Source: Guadua angustifolia (taxonomy: Eukaryota; Streptophyta; Magnoliopsida; Poales; Poaceae). Taken from it: DNA of 64,000 nt. The notes beneath the pieces are model-generated. The model saw only the letters and a program-made list of their open reading frames with translations. It was not told the origin of the DNA and did no database searches. The position numbers were made by a program, and so were the translations under genes. The stretch is from NCBI GenBank assembly GCA_036346375.1, contig CM070501.1, positions 36,600,539 through 36,664,538 on the forward strand. The letters run 5' to 3'. Shown piece by piece: positions 12,555 through 23,585 of the stretch. Every line of letters begins with the position of its first letter. Position 1 is the stretch's first letter.

Positions 12555-12576
12555 CCCTTTGGCCTCGGGGGCTAGC
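12555..12576 (+). other. Gypsy polypurine tract region
   Basis: The sequence just before the 3' LTR, GGCCTCGGGGGCTAGC, is the purine-rich plus-strand priming site position typical for this lineage. Confidence 0.6.
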
Positions 12577-13253
12577 TGTCGGGGATTGGATGCGCTGTAC
12601 CAGGACGACCATCGAAGCCCGGCGTCAACCGACCTTGCCCTTGCCCGGACAACACACGCAGGACCGACCTTCGTACGCCCCGGCCCCGAGCAATCCAGCT
12701 CGGGGTGTCCATGACAAGACGGCGTGGCATTTAATGCCAGCGGCGCAGGATATCGCGCGTCCGGGATATCTTATTGCCATGGTCGCGCCGCCTTGGTCTC
12801 GCTCCATTGTTCCCATCGTCAGACGGTACCCGCTGGTGGCGCGACCACTATGCGAAAGCGTTCTCCTGAAGAAAGCGCCCCGCAATGAATGACTTGTCTC
12901 TGTAATTCCCTATAAATACCCCCTCCCACGATGGATTGGGGTTGGACTTTCAGACTTCACACACATATGCATCGAGCTTGCTCTCAGCGCCTTAGGAGCA
13001 TTCAGGTCGAAACAAGCGCATTGTAACGCACACCCTCACTAGTGAAACCCACAGGACGTGGGGTTGTTATCTCGCCACATGAGGCCCGAACCGACTAAAA
13101 AATGACCCCAGTGCCTTCCGATTGTCTTGCCCGCCCGTTCCGTTGCTCGGTAGGCCCTCAGATGCTAAACCCTTCGCGAGAAAGGGGCCCTGGATTGATC
13201 CCTCATTCAACAAGTAAGCTCGGCGAGGGGCCCCCTGTCCCGAATCGTCGACA
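12577..13253 (+). repeat. Gypsy 3' LTR
   Basis: The 677 bp copy begins TGTCGGGGATTGG and ends GTCGACA, with a TATAAATA box at 12911-12918. It is followed by GGACCTAATTC, which resumes the copia LTR. Confidence 0.93.
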
Positions 13254-14089
13254 GGACCTAATTCTTTCCAAACCACTCATGAAAGATATTAGTCCCAAAA
13301 GCTCAATAGATATAAATGAGTTGATATTTGTGAACAGTTGAATACCACAAGTGTTTCATATAAAGAAGCATAACATACATGGAAACACTTGACATAAGAA
13401 ATGTTCTCTACTAAGTGCATCATGATGAATATATAATTTGATCTATATGCACTAGAGAGATAATCGCCAATATGATGAATCAATTAAATCATGGCATGGA
13501 TCACAATCTTTACTTTAAATGAAGCACATGATAGAATATACACGAATTGTACATGTGCGAGATAATATTTGGAATAAGAGTAAATATGTGATCCAACTCT
13601 AGATTAAACTTCACTAGGAGAGGTGCATGAGAAGATACACAACTAAAATATGCATGCACCAAGACAATCTATAGCAATATGAAGTTTAACTCCAGTTAAT
13701 ACATGCATCTTGAAAACAAAGCACATAATGAACTCAAATGAATATATATGCACAAATAAATATGACATGAACCAATGTGCATATATATAATCAACATGCT
13801 ACTTGGAGTTCACTATGCATTTGCACAAAAGGAATGCAATAACAAATATAAAGAGATACCAAAATTGCATACCTTATCTTTGCTTAACCATCCCACTTGA
13901 TTTTCCTCTAAATAGATGAGACTGATACTCAACTAGGCAATAACTTGTTAGTCTTATAGCAATATAATCACATTAGAGGTTTGTCATTTGTTAAGCACTA
14001 AGTTAAGCATTTACTCAATTACATAGATTGTCATTATATGCGTTTGCCATTAATCACCAAAATAACATAAGTGCCTAGATGCACTTTCA
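13254..14089 (-). repeat. Left (3') copia LTR, second part
   Basis: This is nearly identical to 21995-22828 of the right LTR, from GGACCTAATTCTTTCC to GCACTTTCA. It contains no coding sequence; the short ORF shared by both copies at 13289-13483 and 22028-22222 is LTR sequence. Confidence 0.93.
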
Positions 14090-17000
14090 ATCTCTACCTT
14101 TTTGGTGATTTATGACAAACCTATTATCAATTGCACCAAATAACAATATTAAAATATTTAGCATTAAAACAAGCATGAAAAAACAATAAGAGATCGATTG
14201 CCACAAATTATCCCTTTTTGTCAATCGATTAGGGGACAATTGATAAATCCATAAATTCTCCCCCTTTTGTCATTAATCTCAAAAAGGTGCTTCAAAGATC
14301 CTTATTGCTTATTCAATAAAATATGTTCTCCCCCTTGATTGCACACTCAATAAATAGATTAGGGAGAACAAAATAAAATTAAGGAGCTAGTAATAGGACA
14401 ATAATATTAGGCTCCCCCTAAATCTAGGCAAGATAAGATACCAATTATATCCAAGATTTAGGTAATAGATGTTTCTAATTATACCAATTTAAAGTAGTCA
14501 TGATTCACAGGATATAAGTGATGCTTAAACATGACACATGAATATGATTTCACATGGAGAAAATTTATTCTTTAAACATCAAGATCATATAGCAAATTTA
14601 TATAATTTAAGCACATGCTCATGATCAAATTAAATTCTAACAATCAAGATCATATAGAGAAGATTTCACAAGAAGGAATTGATTATATGATCACAAGATG
14701 TATACAAGATCATGAATCAAAATTGTATAAGTAAGATGCACTTTCATGATCAAGAATTTCATAAACTTGTCAAGGGCATACCTCTTTGCAATGTGTCACC
14801 CATATGTACCTTTTAATTCTTGATAATGCCAAATGCAAGTTAGATGACGCTTCAAAACAATTTAGGATTAGAGGATACCTCTCGAAAGATACCAATTGAA
14901 AGATACAACACCATTTAAAATAACACAATTTAGCATAATGGTGTGCAAAGACATTATTAAATATGGTCAAAAAAAAAGAAACACGTCCCTTTGTCGATTC
15001 TTGTCCACCGCATGTTCGAATCGGTCATGATCACCGCGCCCGGCCTTAGATCCCACGGACTATGGAGCTCCTCTCCATTTCCTTCATCCCACCGTCGAAG
15101 ATGACCCATTTTCCAATACCTTGAACATCAATAGACAAGCACACGATTTTCGGGAACAAATATGTTTTTAATTTGACCCAAGTTATTTTGATAATGTCTA
15201 AGTACAACATGCACAATATAGATGATAAACATGATAATACTATTTGCACAATAGATACCAATTGAAGATATCATTATACCAATTGACAACGAAAATATTT
15301 TGAGGCTAAGATACAATTAAATCCAATTTTCAAAAGAACTTAGCCAAAAAATGCACTTTCATTGGAATGAAAACTTAAATAGATATGCTCCACTTTGAAG
15401 CTTGGAGCAATGAATAAGTTCACTTAGTTTTCATCTTAAAAGGCTTGCCAAGATTTCAATTTAAAACTCTCAAAATCTCAAAAGATGCAAATGGCAGCAC
15501 AAAATCGATTATGGCTTTTAAACCATTGCTCAAATGCAAGAATCATCAACGTGAAAGAGATCCGTCTCAAAATTCTCTTCGAGGGCTATGAAGACTGAAC
15601 ATTCATTTGAGCAAAGGAAAAAACCCCGAAAATTAGAAAAAAAAAGTAATGCTGAACCGAAGGTTTCGGAAAAAAAAATCTCACTTTGAAATGGTCCTGA
15701 GGATGAAAATAACAGCAAATGAGCTCCCAAATAATTTTAGATGAATCATGGAGCAATAAATTGAGTTACCTTAGTTTTCATCACAAGTAAATACTCAAAT
15801 CATCTTAAAGGTAGGCAAGATTTCAAAAGTGCAATGTGCTGAAAAAATCAGTTTTGACATTCCATTTAAGCTTTTTGATAGGGCTGAAAGAAGATTCAAA
15901 CAAGGTTCATAAATTCTAAAAAAATTAGACAATGAAGTCCAAATATAAAGGATCAAAACATGTCATAAGACTTTCCTCTGATTATGAACCCATTTGGAGA
16001 TACAAAAATCACAAAACAGCCCCACCATCAACCTAAACCTCGGAATGTCCGAGAAGACCCTCTCTGTTGGAACTAGAAGATTTCCATTCGGAATGTCCGA
16101 ATAAATCTTCGGAGTATCCGAGTACTTCGGACTGTCCGAATGCATTTTCGAACTGTCCGAGCTCCAACTAGGCATTTTGAAATTGGGTCAAATCTTCATC
16201 AAATGAAGTCCAATAGCCATAAGATTTTGCAAAAATGGTCCATGGATATCCAAGAGACTTCTCCAAAAATAATTTTTCAAATATCACCCTCCATTCAAAA
16301 ATTAGGCCATTAGGAGTATTGGAGGTTTAGTTTTGACACTAAGTCAAATAAAGTCAACAATCTTGCAAATGAGTTCAAACAAGCTCCAAAAGGATTATAA
16401 GGTATATCATGGAGCTAATACATTTAAATATGCTCAAGTTTTGTTTTGAGAGATTCTTCCACCTTGAAATAAATTTAAAGATATGAAAACCACAAATATT
16501 CAATGAACTAGAATTTCAGATTTTCAGATTTTGATATTTCATTTAGGCTTTAAAAGAGGGCTGAAAAACTGCTCAAATGAGGTCTAAAAAATATGATAAA
16601 ATTTATCATAGTAGACCAACTAATGAGGATCAATTCTTACAAAGGTGGTCTCCTCAAATTATGCTCTGATTTGGAGATACAAAAATCACAAATCAGCTCA
16701 AAACCATGCAAAAGTCTAAATTTTCAGCATTTGATCAAAGAGAGAAAATACCATAACTTTGTCAAATGAAGTTGAAACTCTTTGAAATTGTGCAGAAACA
16801 TACTTTGGACTCCTGAGAAACTTTTCCAAAAAGAATTTTTCAAAAAGGAGTCTCCAATCAAAAGATATGCCAAATTTTGCTTTGTAGGCATGATTTTCAC
16901 TCAAAGAGGAGAAAAGTCAAAACTTATTCAAATAAAGTCCAAATGATTTGAAAATTTCCAGAAATTAAATTTGAACTATTTAGAAGGTTTATCAAAAATA

Positions 17001-18493
17001 ATTTCCTCAAAAGGAATTTTCTTTCAAAAGATATGGCAGATTGCTCTTTGAAGGTAAAAAGAGAAGTTCAAATTGTATCGAATGCTCAAAACGCAATCCG
17101 ATTTGGATTTCATGGAGATTTAAACTTTCATGACTTTGTATGAGTTAGAAATACTATTTCAAGCCAAGAAGCACAAAGAAATCCAACTCAAATAGCAAAA
17201 CCCGCGAAATACAAGAATATGTCATTTTGGGTCAAATGAAGAATTTTGGCCAAATTCGAATAGCTATAACTTTTGAACGGTTGGTCGTTTGGAAAAACTT
17301 TGAACTAAATAAATGCTTGAAATGACCAACCCTACGAGTTTTGTATTGACCACTTTTTCAAAAACTCAATAGATTTTAACTTATGAAAATATTTCATTTA
17401 ATCCAAAATCAAAATCCTATAAGATCTATTTGAGGCCAAATTTGCTATTTTGTTTCTAAAATAGGAATTTTTACTCCAAAAGCATTGTAAAACATTTGAA
17501 ATACATATTTGAGAACTTTTATAAAGATTTTCACAAATATTGGTCTTTTAAACAAAATTTTTGACTTTTGACCAAAGAGGCTCATATGAAGCATATGCAT
17601 GAATATGGTTTTCAACATTATTCCACAAAGTATTAAATGAAGCAAATCAGAAAATATTTGATTGAAATTGGTATGTGTGAGTTTAAAATACCATTTTGAA
17701 CCAAGATATTGCTAAGAATCCGGTCAAAGAGGAGAAACTCACTAAGTGCAATAATATAACCATTATGGGTCAATTATAGTTTTTTTTGGTGAGTTTCAAA
17801 ATTAAATAACTTTTGCTAGGTTGGTCTTTTGAAAAACTTTTGAACACAAGAATTGTTAAGAATGACCAACTCTAGGTTTTTCATTTTGGAATTACTTTCA
17901 AAATCATTTTACATAAAATTCTATGAAAATTATATGTTTAAATCCAAAACAAGATACTAGTAACTAGATTTTGATCGTGAAACTCATTTTCTTTTCAAAA
18001 TAGATTTTGTGAAGCCAAAACCTTTGAAAAATGTTTCAAATATATTTGTATACATTTTGCAATTAGTTGTTCACAAGAATACTAATAGTATACAAAATTT
18101 TGACTTTTGGCTAAATGGCTTGATTTTAAAAATATATAATAGCACATATATAAATATGGGCACATGTAGGGATGTAATATATATGGATATGAATTAACAC
18201 TCCCCTTTAATGTGCCACTATCTCAAACTTGCTCAAGATTGCAATCAAAACAACTAATAAGTATGAGTAAGCATATAACAAGCAATCTAAATTGATTTTC
18301 ATGAATAATGCAATATAACCTACACAAGGCTATAAGATATAAGAATCAATTTAAATACTTGTTACCCGAGATAGTATTGGCTCAAGATTGAAGTGATCAT
18401 CCTCATGCTTGGCTCCATTTTGCAAATGATTAAGTCCTCTTCCCTTTTGAAGAATCCAAACGTCCAATCCATCTCATATTACCTAAAAATCTT
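14090..18493 (-). other. Non-coding internal region of outer copia element (pol absent)
   Basis: This is 4.4 kb of AT-rich sequence between gag and the 3' LTR, where pol should be. No ORF of more than about 75 codons is present on either strand and no pol motif is visible. It holds several CTCCCCCTT blocks (polypurine runs on the minus strand, 14270-14410), repeated 'ttgaaattgg / ttttcaaa' low-complexity segments, and five TTCGGAnnnTCCGA dyads at about 16040-16165. Confidence 0.75.
16038..16165. repeat. Cluster of TTCGGA/TCCGA dyads (internal)
   Basis: Five near-palindromic units of the form (T)TCGGA-2/3 nt-TCCGA(A) lie within about 130 bp, for example TTCGGACTGTCCGAA. The same unit recurs at 20361-20475 and 21271-21422 in the LTR of the same element. 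Confidence 0.8.
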
Positions 18494-20224
18494 TTAGGCG
18501 GTTTTTGATACCCAATCCTTGTTGGGTCCAACAATGTTAGTCACAATAGATTTAGGAACCCAAATGGCCCTACTATTAATAGTCTTAGGTGAATTAACAT
18601 GACTAGCAATGGGTTTGTGATTATTATTCCTCCTAAGCAATTTATTGGAGTTGAATTGAGAAGGCTTAAGAGGTCTAACATAGTTCACAATCCCATTTCT
18701 AGTTTGATCCTTTCTAAGCACATGATAGCCATTATAATGCAAGGGCTTAGAAGATCCAGCATATCTAGCAAATGGTTTGCTATTGTTATTTTTCCTAAGC
18801 ACATGATCAACATGATTTTTCTTGATCTTAGGAAATCTAGCATTTTGAGCAAACACATTTCTAGTTTTATATCTCCTAAGCAGTTGATTGTCATTATTTT
18901 GCATGGTCATAGGAGAATTGACAAATTTGGCAAACACGTTACTATTTTTGTCTTTCTTAAGCAAATAATCATTGAAATAATGAGTAGGCTTAGGGATTAT
19001 ACCTTTGGGACAATCCTTACCGATGTGCCTCTTTTCCCGACAATTGTAGCAAGTAGGCTTTGAACGTCTTTTTTTCTTGACTTGCTGTTTGTCGGTTTGC
19101 CTCATTGTTGATGGTTGTGGCTTGATCTCCACTTTATTAGGGCACACGGAGGTGAAGTGGCCCTTCTTGTTGCAAGTGAAGCACTTGATAGTCTTCGTGT
19201 GTCTTGCATTGTGCCTCATCTTGCTAGTTTCCCTCTTGGAGATGTAGCCAAGTCCTCGCTTATCTTGAGATGCCCTTGGCTTGCTCAAGATCTCGTCGAG
19301 AACGGCTTTTCCTTTTACGCACCTCTTCAAGTCATTTTCTAATCTAATGACTTGGGCCTTGAGCTCTTTATTTTCCTCTACAAGGTTAGTCTCAACATGC
19401 ATAGAGGAAGTACTAGCAATAGAATTTGAGCAACAAGGTAAATTATCGCTATAAGTGGATATGCATTTATTAGATGAATTATTTGTCATAGAAATTGGGC
19501 AAGGCAATTCATCAACTAAATTACATTGAGTAGCAATATCCACTCTAGACTTAATGAATTCTTTGAGAAGGACTTTTTCATGATTTTCTTTTAGAATATT
19601 ATAATCATTTTGAAGTGAGTCATGCTCCAACTTCAAAATTTTATACTTATTTTTCTCCTTCCCAAGAGATTCATTGAGCTCCTTTAATATATTCATAAAT
19701 TCATCACAAGAGAGCTCATCATCATCATCATCACTTACCTCAATTTTACCTTTTGCCATGAAGCAACGGATTAGTGATGTGAGTGAATCTTCATCCTCGC
19801 TTGAGGCGGAGGTTGAGGTCGATGGAGATGTCGGTTCTTCATCACTTGATGTGGAGCTTGAGGTTTCATCTCCCGACATCTCTTCCTCAATGCAATCCTC
19901 AATGGAAGTGGATGATTCAAATAGTTCTTGAAGCTTTATCCATATTTCATGAGCGCTCTTGAGATTGCATATTCTATCAAAAATTTCATCGCTAACAACA
20001 CAAGATAAAGCATAAGTAGCTTGAGCGTCAAGATGTATGCATTTCATCTCTCCTTCAGTTGGATTAACTTCATTCAATGGAGAGGAAAACCCGACATCTA
20101 CGATCCACCATATTTGGGGGCTCATGGATTTAAAATGAGAAGTCATCATAGATTTCCATGAAGCATAATTTGAGCCATCTAGCACATGTGGATCGTGTGA
20201 GTGCACTAATTCTCTAGTCGACAT
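18494..20224 (-). CDS. gag: Copia-type Gag polyprotein, intact
   Basis: A 576-aa Gag. The N-terminus (HVLDGSNYASWKSMMTSHFK, later SAHEIWIKLQELFESS) matches the DUF4219/UBN2 gag domains of plant copia elements. The middle (about residues 115-185) is an acidic and Ser-rich segment. Two CCHC zinc knuckles follow at about residues 350-410: CFTCNKKGHFTSVC and CYNCREKRHIGKDC. The C-terminus has repeated basic motifs (LLRRYKTRNVFA, VLRKNNNSKPFA) and ends in WVPKSIVTNIVGPNKDWV and a stop, the point where autonomous relatives continue towards protease. The ORF is unbroken despite the loss of pol, which fits trans-mobilisation with Gag still needed. It starts about 45 bp inside the primer-binding site. 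Confidence 0.9.
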   Translation of the reverse strand: MSTRELVHSHDPHVLDGSNYASWKSMMTSHFKSMSPQIWWIVDVGFSSPLNEVNPTEGEMKCIHLDAQATYALSCVVSDEIFDRICNLKSAHEIWIKLQELFESSTSIEDCIEEEMSGDETSSSTSSDEEPTSPSTSTSASSEDEDSLTSLIRCFMAKGKIEVSDDDDDELSCDEFMNILKELNESLGKEKNKYKILKLEHDSLQNDYNILKENHEKVLLKEFIKSRVDIATQCNLVDELPCPISMTNNSSNKCISTYSDNLPCCSNSIASTSSMHVETNLVEENKELKAQVIRLENDLKRCVKGKAVLDEILSKPRASQDKRGLGYISKRETSKMRHNARHTKTIKCFTCNKKGHFTSVCPNKVEIKPQPSTMRQTDKQQVKKKRRSKPTCYNCREKRHIGKDCPKGIIPKPTHYFNDYLLKKDKNSNVFAKFVNSPMTMQNNDNQLLRRYKTRNVFAQNARFPKIKKNHVDHVLRKNNNSKPFARYAGSSKPLHYNGYHVLRKDQTRNGIVNYVRPLKPSQFNSNKLLRRNNNHKPIASHVNSPKTINSRAIWVPKSIVTNIVGPNKDWVSKTA

Positions 20225-20266
20225 CCTTTACTCTCTAGACGGTTAAGTCTAATAAAATGAGAGACC

Positions 20267-20281
20267 TTGCTCTGATACCAA
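20267..20281 (-). other. Primer-binding site of outer copia element
   Basis: The minus strand reads TTGGTATCAGAGCAAG one base after the LTR end (CTTTCA). TGGTATCAGAGC is the classic plant copia site complementary to initiator tRNA-Met. Confidence 0.92.
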
Positions 20282-20360
20282 TTGAAAGGACAGGGGATAT
20301 CGCCTAGAGGGGGGTGAATAGGCAAATTAAAATTTAAAACTAAATCGCAGCGGAAATTAA

Positions 20361-20475
20361 CAGTTCGGAGTATCCGAAATATACTTCAGACTGTCCGAGT
20401 GATTCGAATAGTCCGGGGTATTATTCGGATATTCCGGAGTTCTATTCGGATAGTCCGAGGTGAGTTCGGATATTC
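20361..20475. repeat. LTR dyad cluster 1
   Basis: Six imperfect TTCGGA-nnn-TCCGA units lie in tandem within about 115 bp, for example GTTCGGAGTATCCGAA and ATTCGGATAGTCCGAG. Confidence 0.8.
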
Positions 20476-21270
20476 TGAATGCTCCAGAGCACACAGCTCG
20501 CAAAAATATACCTAGACTATTTGGGGAATATTAAATACACCAAATTAAACTAGTTAGCCTAGAATACTTGAAGCAAATAAATATCTAGCCGAAAACTCAC
20601 TAGAAAAGTAGATCGGGCAATTTCAAGATTCAAAATCAAATACTAAAGCAAGAGTAAGAAGCAAACTTGGAGATGAAGATTTTTCACCCGAAGTTCGGAT
20701 CCTTGAGGGGATCCTACGTCTCCGTTGAGGCGGCTCGGTCACACTTGAGCTGGGGTCTCTTTCAACCCTTTTCCTCCCGGTGTTGCACAAATGCACTCGC
20801 CGGTCTTGGCTCGGTCACACTTGAGCCGGGGTCTCTTTCAACCCTCTTCCACCGGTGTTGCACAAATGCACTCGTCGGACTTCACTTCTTTGATTCCTTC
20901 CCTTGAGGCGGAATCGCCTTCACAAACTTCCCACGGCCAACCACACAAAGCTTCGGTGGCTCGTAGGCGACCTTCTAGCCGTCTAGGAGTCCTCAACCTC
21001 CAAGAGTAACAAATGCTCACGAAGAACAAGCTTGGAGATGAAATCAAGTGCTCAAACAACTCAAATCTCACTCAATCTAGCACCTCACTCCTCAAACTCT
21101 TCCCTACCCTTCTCACAAAGGGGATCACTTAGATCTAAGGGTAAAGAGGTATTTTGGGGGCTCAAGAACAAGAGGATATCTTTTCAAATCAATGGGGTAA
21201 GAGCTCCCCCAAAATGGGGGAGGATGGGGCTATAAATAGAGCCCACCAGAAACTAGCCGTTTTTCTCAAC

Positions 21271-21422
21271 GTTCGGGTCAGTTCGGACAGTCCGAACTCA
21301 AGTTCGGATAGTCCGAACGCGTCAAACTCGAAGTAACAGAGAATTCACTTCGGATAGTACGAAATATGTTCGGATAGTCCGAACATTCGGATACTCCGAG
21401 TTCATCTTCGGATAGTCCGAAC
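21271..21422. repeat. LTR dyad cluster 2
   Basis: Six units lie within about 150 bp, several perfect (TTCGGATAGTCCGAA). They lie immediately downstream, in + orientation, of the TATA-like box, so within the transcribed or promoter-proximal part of the LTR. Confidence 0.8.
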
Positions 21423-22896
21423 CAGCACTGAGTAGCTCGACGAAAACGAGCATAACTTTTGACTCCGGACTCCGATTTCAGTGATTTTGGACTCTATTGA
21501 AAGCTAAGAACAAGGGCTACACAACTAATAAGGTCTCACTACCCAAATCTCAAAGGATAAATCCATATTTCACAAAGAATCCAAGAGAGATCTATAATTC
21601 TCACTTTCCGGCACCACCAACACCACTCTCTCTCTAAGTTTCACAATGATGGATCACTTGAGCACTTGACACATCTAAAAGTCATTCGACCTCGCATCCC
21701 TCTTAATAGAACGGCAATCCTTAGACTCAAATTCAAACGAGAAATCTTAGTCTTACATTCAATCTGCATGCCGTCTTCTCCGTGGATGCAATGTGCATGA
21801 TGTCTTTTACCAAATGATTGATGACATCTTCTTTGTCCCTTGACTCGAATGAGATCCCATCGACCTTGACTTGATTATCGATTCACGCCAAGTCGATCTT
21901 GACTTAGTCCTCAACTCTTGGTGACACCGTCGTCTTGTTGACTTCGGCTTAACGATCATCCTCCGAGATACCTTGGTCATCATACACATACGGGACCTAA
22001 TTCTTTCCAAACCACTCATGAAAGATATTAGTCCCAAAAGCTCAATAGATATAAATGAGTTGATATTTGTGAACAGTTGAATACCACAAGTGTTTCATAT
22101 AAAGAAGCATAACATACATGGAAACACTTGACATAAGAAATGTTCTCTACTAAGTGCATCATGATGAATATATAATTTGATCTATATGCACTAGAGAGAT
22201 AATCGCCAATATGATGAATCAATTAAATCATGGCATGGATCACAGTCTTTACTTTAAATGAAGCACATGATAGAATATACACGAATTGTACATGTGCAGA
22301 TAATATTTGGAATAAGAGTAAATATGTGATCCAACTCTAGATTAAACTTCACTAGGAGAGGTGCATGAGAAGATACACAACTAAAACATGCATGCACCAA
22401 GACAATCTATAGCAATATGAAGTTTAACTCCAGTTAATACATGCATACTAAAAACAAAGCACATAATGAACTCAAATGAATATATATGCACAAATAAATA
22501 TGACATGAACCAATGTACATATATATAATCAACATGCTACTTGGAGTTTACTATGCATTTGCATAAAAGGAATGCAATAACAAATATAAAAGAAATACTA
22601 AAATTGCATACCTTATCTTTGCTTAACCATCCCACTTGATTTTCCTCTAAATAGATGAGACTGATACTCAACTAGGCAATAACATGTTAGTCTCGTAGCA
22701 ATATAATCACATTAGAGGTTTGTCATTTGTTAAGCACTAAGTTAAGCATTTACTCAATTACATAGATTGTCATTATATGTGTTTGCCATTAATCACCAAA
22801 ATAACATAAGTGCCTAGATGCACTTTCAATATGATCCAATCGATCGCATAAGACCCACAATAGCAATATGATCCAAAAATAATAGGGGTTAAGGTT

Positions 22897-23066
22897 AGCC
22901 AGTGAGACGATGGGGGATAAGCTTTATCGTGGAGAGGGAAACAACCCGGATCACTGACTAAGGCTCCTAAATGATCGCTCAGTGCTAAAGGAGGTGGGGG
23001 TGCAAAGATAGCCAGGAGGTTTGCCTAGAAGCAGCCACCTAAAAGTGCGTAATAGCTCGTTGATTC
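22897..23066 (+). pseudogene. Plastid-type 23S rRNA fragment (nuclear organelle DNA)
   Basis: The sequence GCCAGTGAGACGATGGGGGA, then CTCAGTGCTAAAGGAGGTGG, AGCCAGGAGGTTTGCCTAGA and AAGTGCGTAATAGCTC corresponds to domain II of organellar 23S rRNA (the GTPase-centre region). It carries scattered substitutions and a short deletion after GCAGCCACC. Only about 170 nt are present, so this is a nuclear insertion, not a gene. Plastid origin is favoured over mitochondrial from memory of both sequences. Confidence 0.85.
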
Positions 23067-23282
23067 TGATGTAGCAAACAATTTCTATGAGACATCAGAA
23101 CCCCATTTACCCCCATTTATACGATTTAAGGATACATAAAGCAGATTTTTTTTACTTTAAACTAGACTTTTGACCATAGAACACTAACATGTCAGATTTT
23201 AGTTTTTTATTTTAATAAGTAAAAAAATCAGGCTCTAGTTTCTCGATACTGGTCCATTATAAAGACCCTATCTCTTCTTATG

Positions 23283-23585
23283 GTAGCACGTGTGTCGCAC
23301 AAGGCGTAAAGGGCATGATGACTTGGCCTCATCCTCTCCTTCCTCCGGCTAAACACCGGCGATTTGTTCAGGGTCCAAACTCATAGTGCCAATTAAACAC
23401 AACATTTGCGCTCGTTGCAAGACTTAACCCTACACCTTACGGCACGAGCTGACGACAGCCATGCACCACCTGTGTCTGCGTTCCTGAGGGCCGACACGCC
23501 TCTCTTTCAAGAGGATTCGCACCATGCCAAGCCCTGGTAAGATTCTTTGCTTTGTATAAAATTAAACCACATGCTCTACTAGCAC
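23283..23585 (-). pseudogene. Plastid-type 16S rRNA fragment (nuclear organelle DNA)
   Basis: On the + strand this reads as reverse-complement small-subunit rRNA: GTAGCACGTGTGTCGC, then GGCATGATGACTTGGCCTCA, CACGAGCTGACGACAGCCAT, TCTCTTTCAAGAGGATTCGC and ATTAAACCACATGCTC. This covers roughly E. coli positions 930-1240. Divergence is moderate, so it is an old insertion. Its orientation is opposite to the 23S piece 220 bp away, whereas plastid 16S and 23S are co-oriented, so the insert was rearranged or arrived as separate pieces. Confidence 0.9.

Larger units (their letters stand above)
1550..13253 (+). mobile_element. Tat-lineage Ty3/gypsy retrotransposon nested in copia LTR
   Basis: This 11.7 kb element has direct LTRs at 1550-2229 and 12577-13253, both starting TGTCG and ending GTCGACA. 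A primer-binding region (GGCGCCGTCCGTGGGGA) follows the left LTR, and a purine-rich tract (CTCGGGGGCTAGC) precedes the right one. Gag, protease, RT, RNase H and integrase remnants lie in the usual Ty3 order. About 4 kb between integrase and the 3' LTR carries minus-strand ORFs, the layout of Grande/RIRE2-type Tat elements. The left flank ends GGGAC and the right flank starts GGACC, so the target duplication is GGAC, or GGGAC with one G lost. The uninterrupted site is preserved in the right copia LTR at about 21990-22000. All genes are frameshifted. Confidence 0.93.
1081..22828 (-). mobile_element. Outer gag-only Ty1/copia-type element (SIRE-like), interrupted by gypsy insertion
   Basis: This is a minus-strand LTR retroelement. 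Its 5' LTR is 20283-22828, the primer-binding site follows at about 20267-20281, the gag ORF is 18494-20224, 14090-18493 is non-coding, and the 3' LTR is 1081-1549 plus 13254-14089. Both LTRs end GCACTTTCA on the + strand. There is no protease, integrase, reverse transcriptase or RNase H anywhere between the LTRs on the minus strand. A gag ORF with LTRs and no pol fits the TR-GAG class of non-autonomous elements. The left LTR lacks roughly its first 1.27 kb relative to the right one, so no target-site duplication can be read. Confidence 0.85.
20283..22828 (-). repeat. Right (5') copia LTR, complete
   Basis: The 2546 bp LTR reads TGAAAGGACAGG to GCACTTTCA on the + strand (minus strand begins TGAAAGTGC). 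It carries the uninterrupted target of the gypsy element (CGGGACCTAATTC at about 21990) and two clusters of TTCGGA/TCCGA dyads. A TATA-like box for minus-strand transcription lies at about 21229-21236 (TATAAATAG on +). The LTR is flanked on the right by ATATGATCC. Confidence 0.9.

Noticed and set aside
13289..13483. Identical 64-codon frame at 13289-13483 and 22028-22222, suggesting a conserved small gene
   Set aside because: The two copies are the same because both lie in the LTRs of one copia element; no domain is present.
19674..19931. Ser-rich plus-strand frame within copia gag
   Set aside because: It is the antisense of the acidic stretch of Gag (GAT/GAA codons read as ATC/TTC and TCA).
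22897..23585. Functional rRNA genes
   Set aside because: Only short, diverged fragments of organellar 23S and 16S are present, in opposite orientations.
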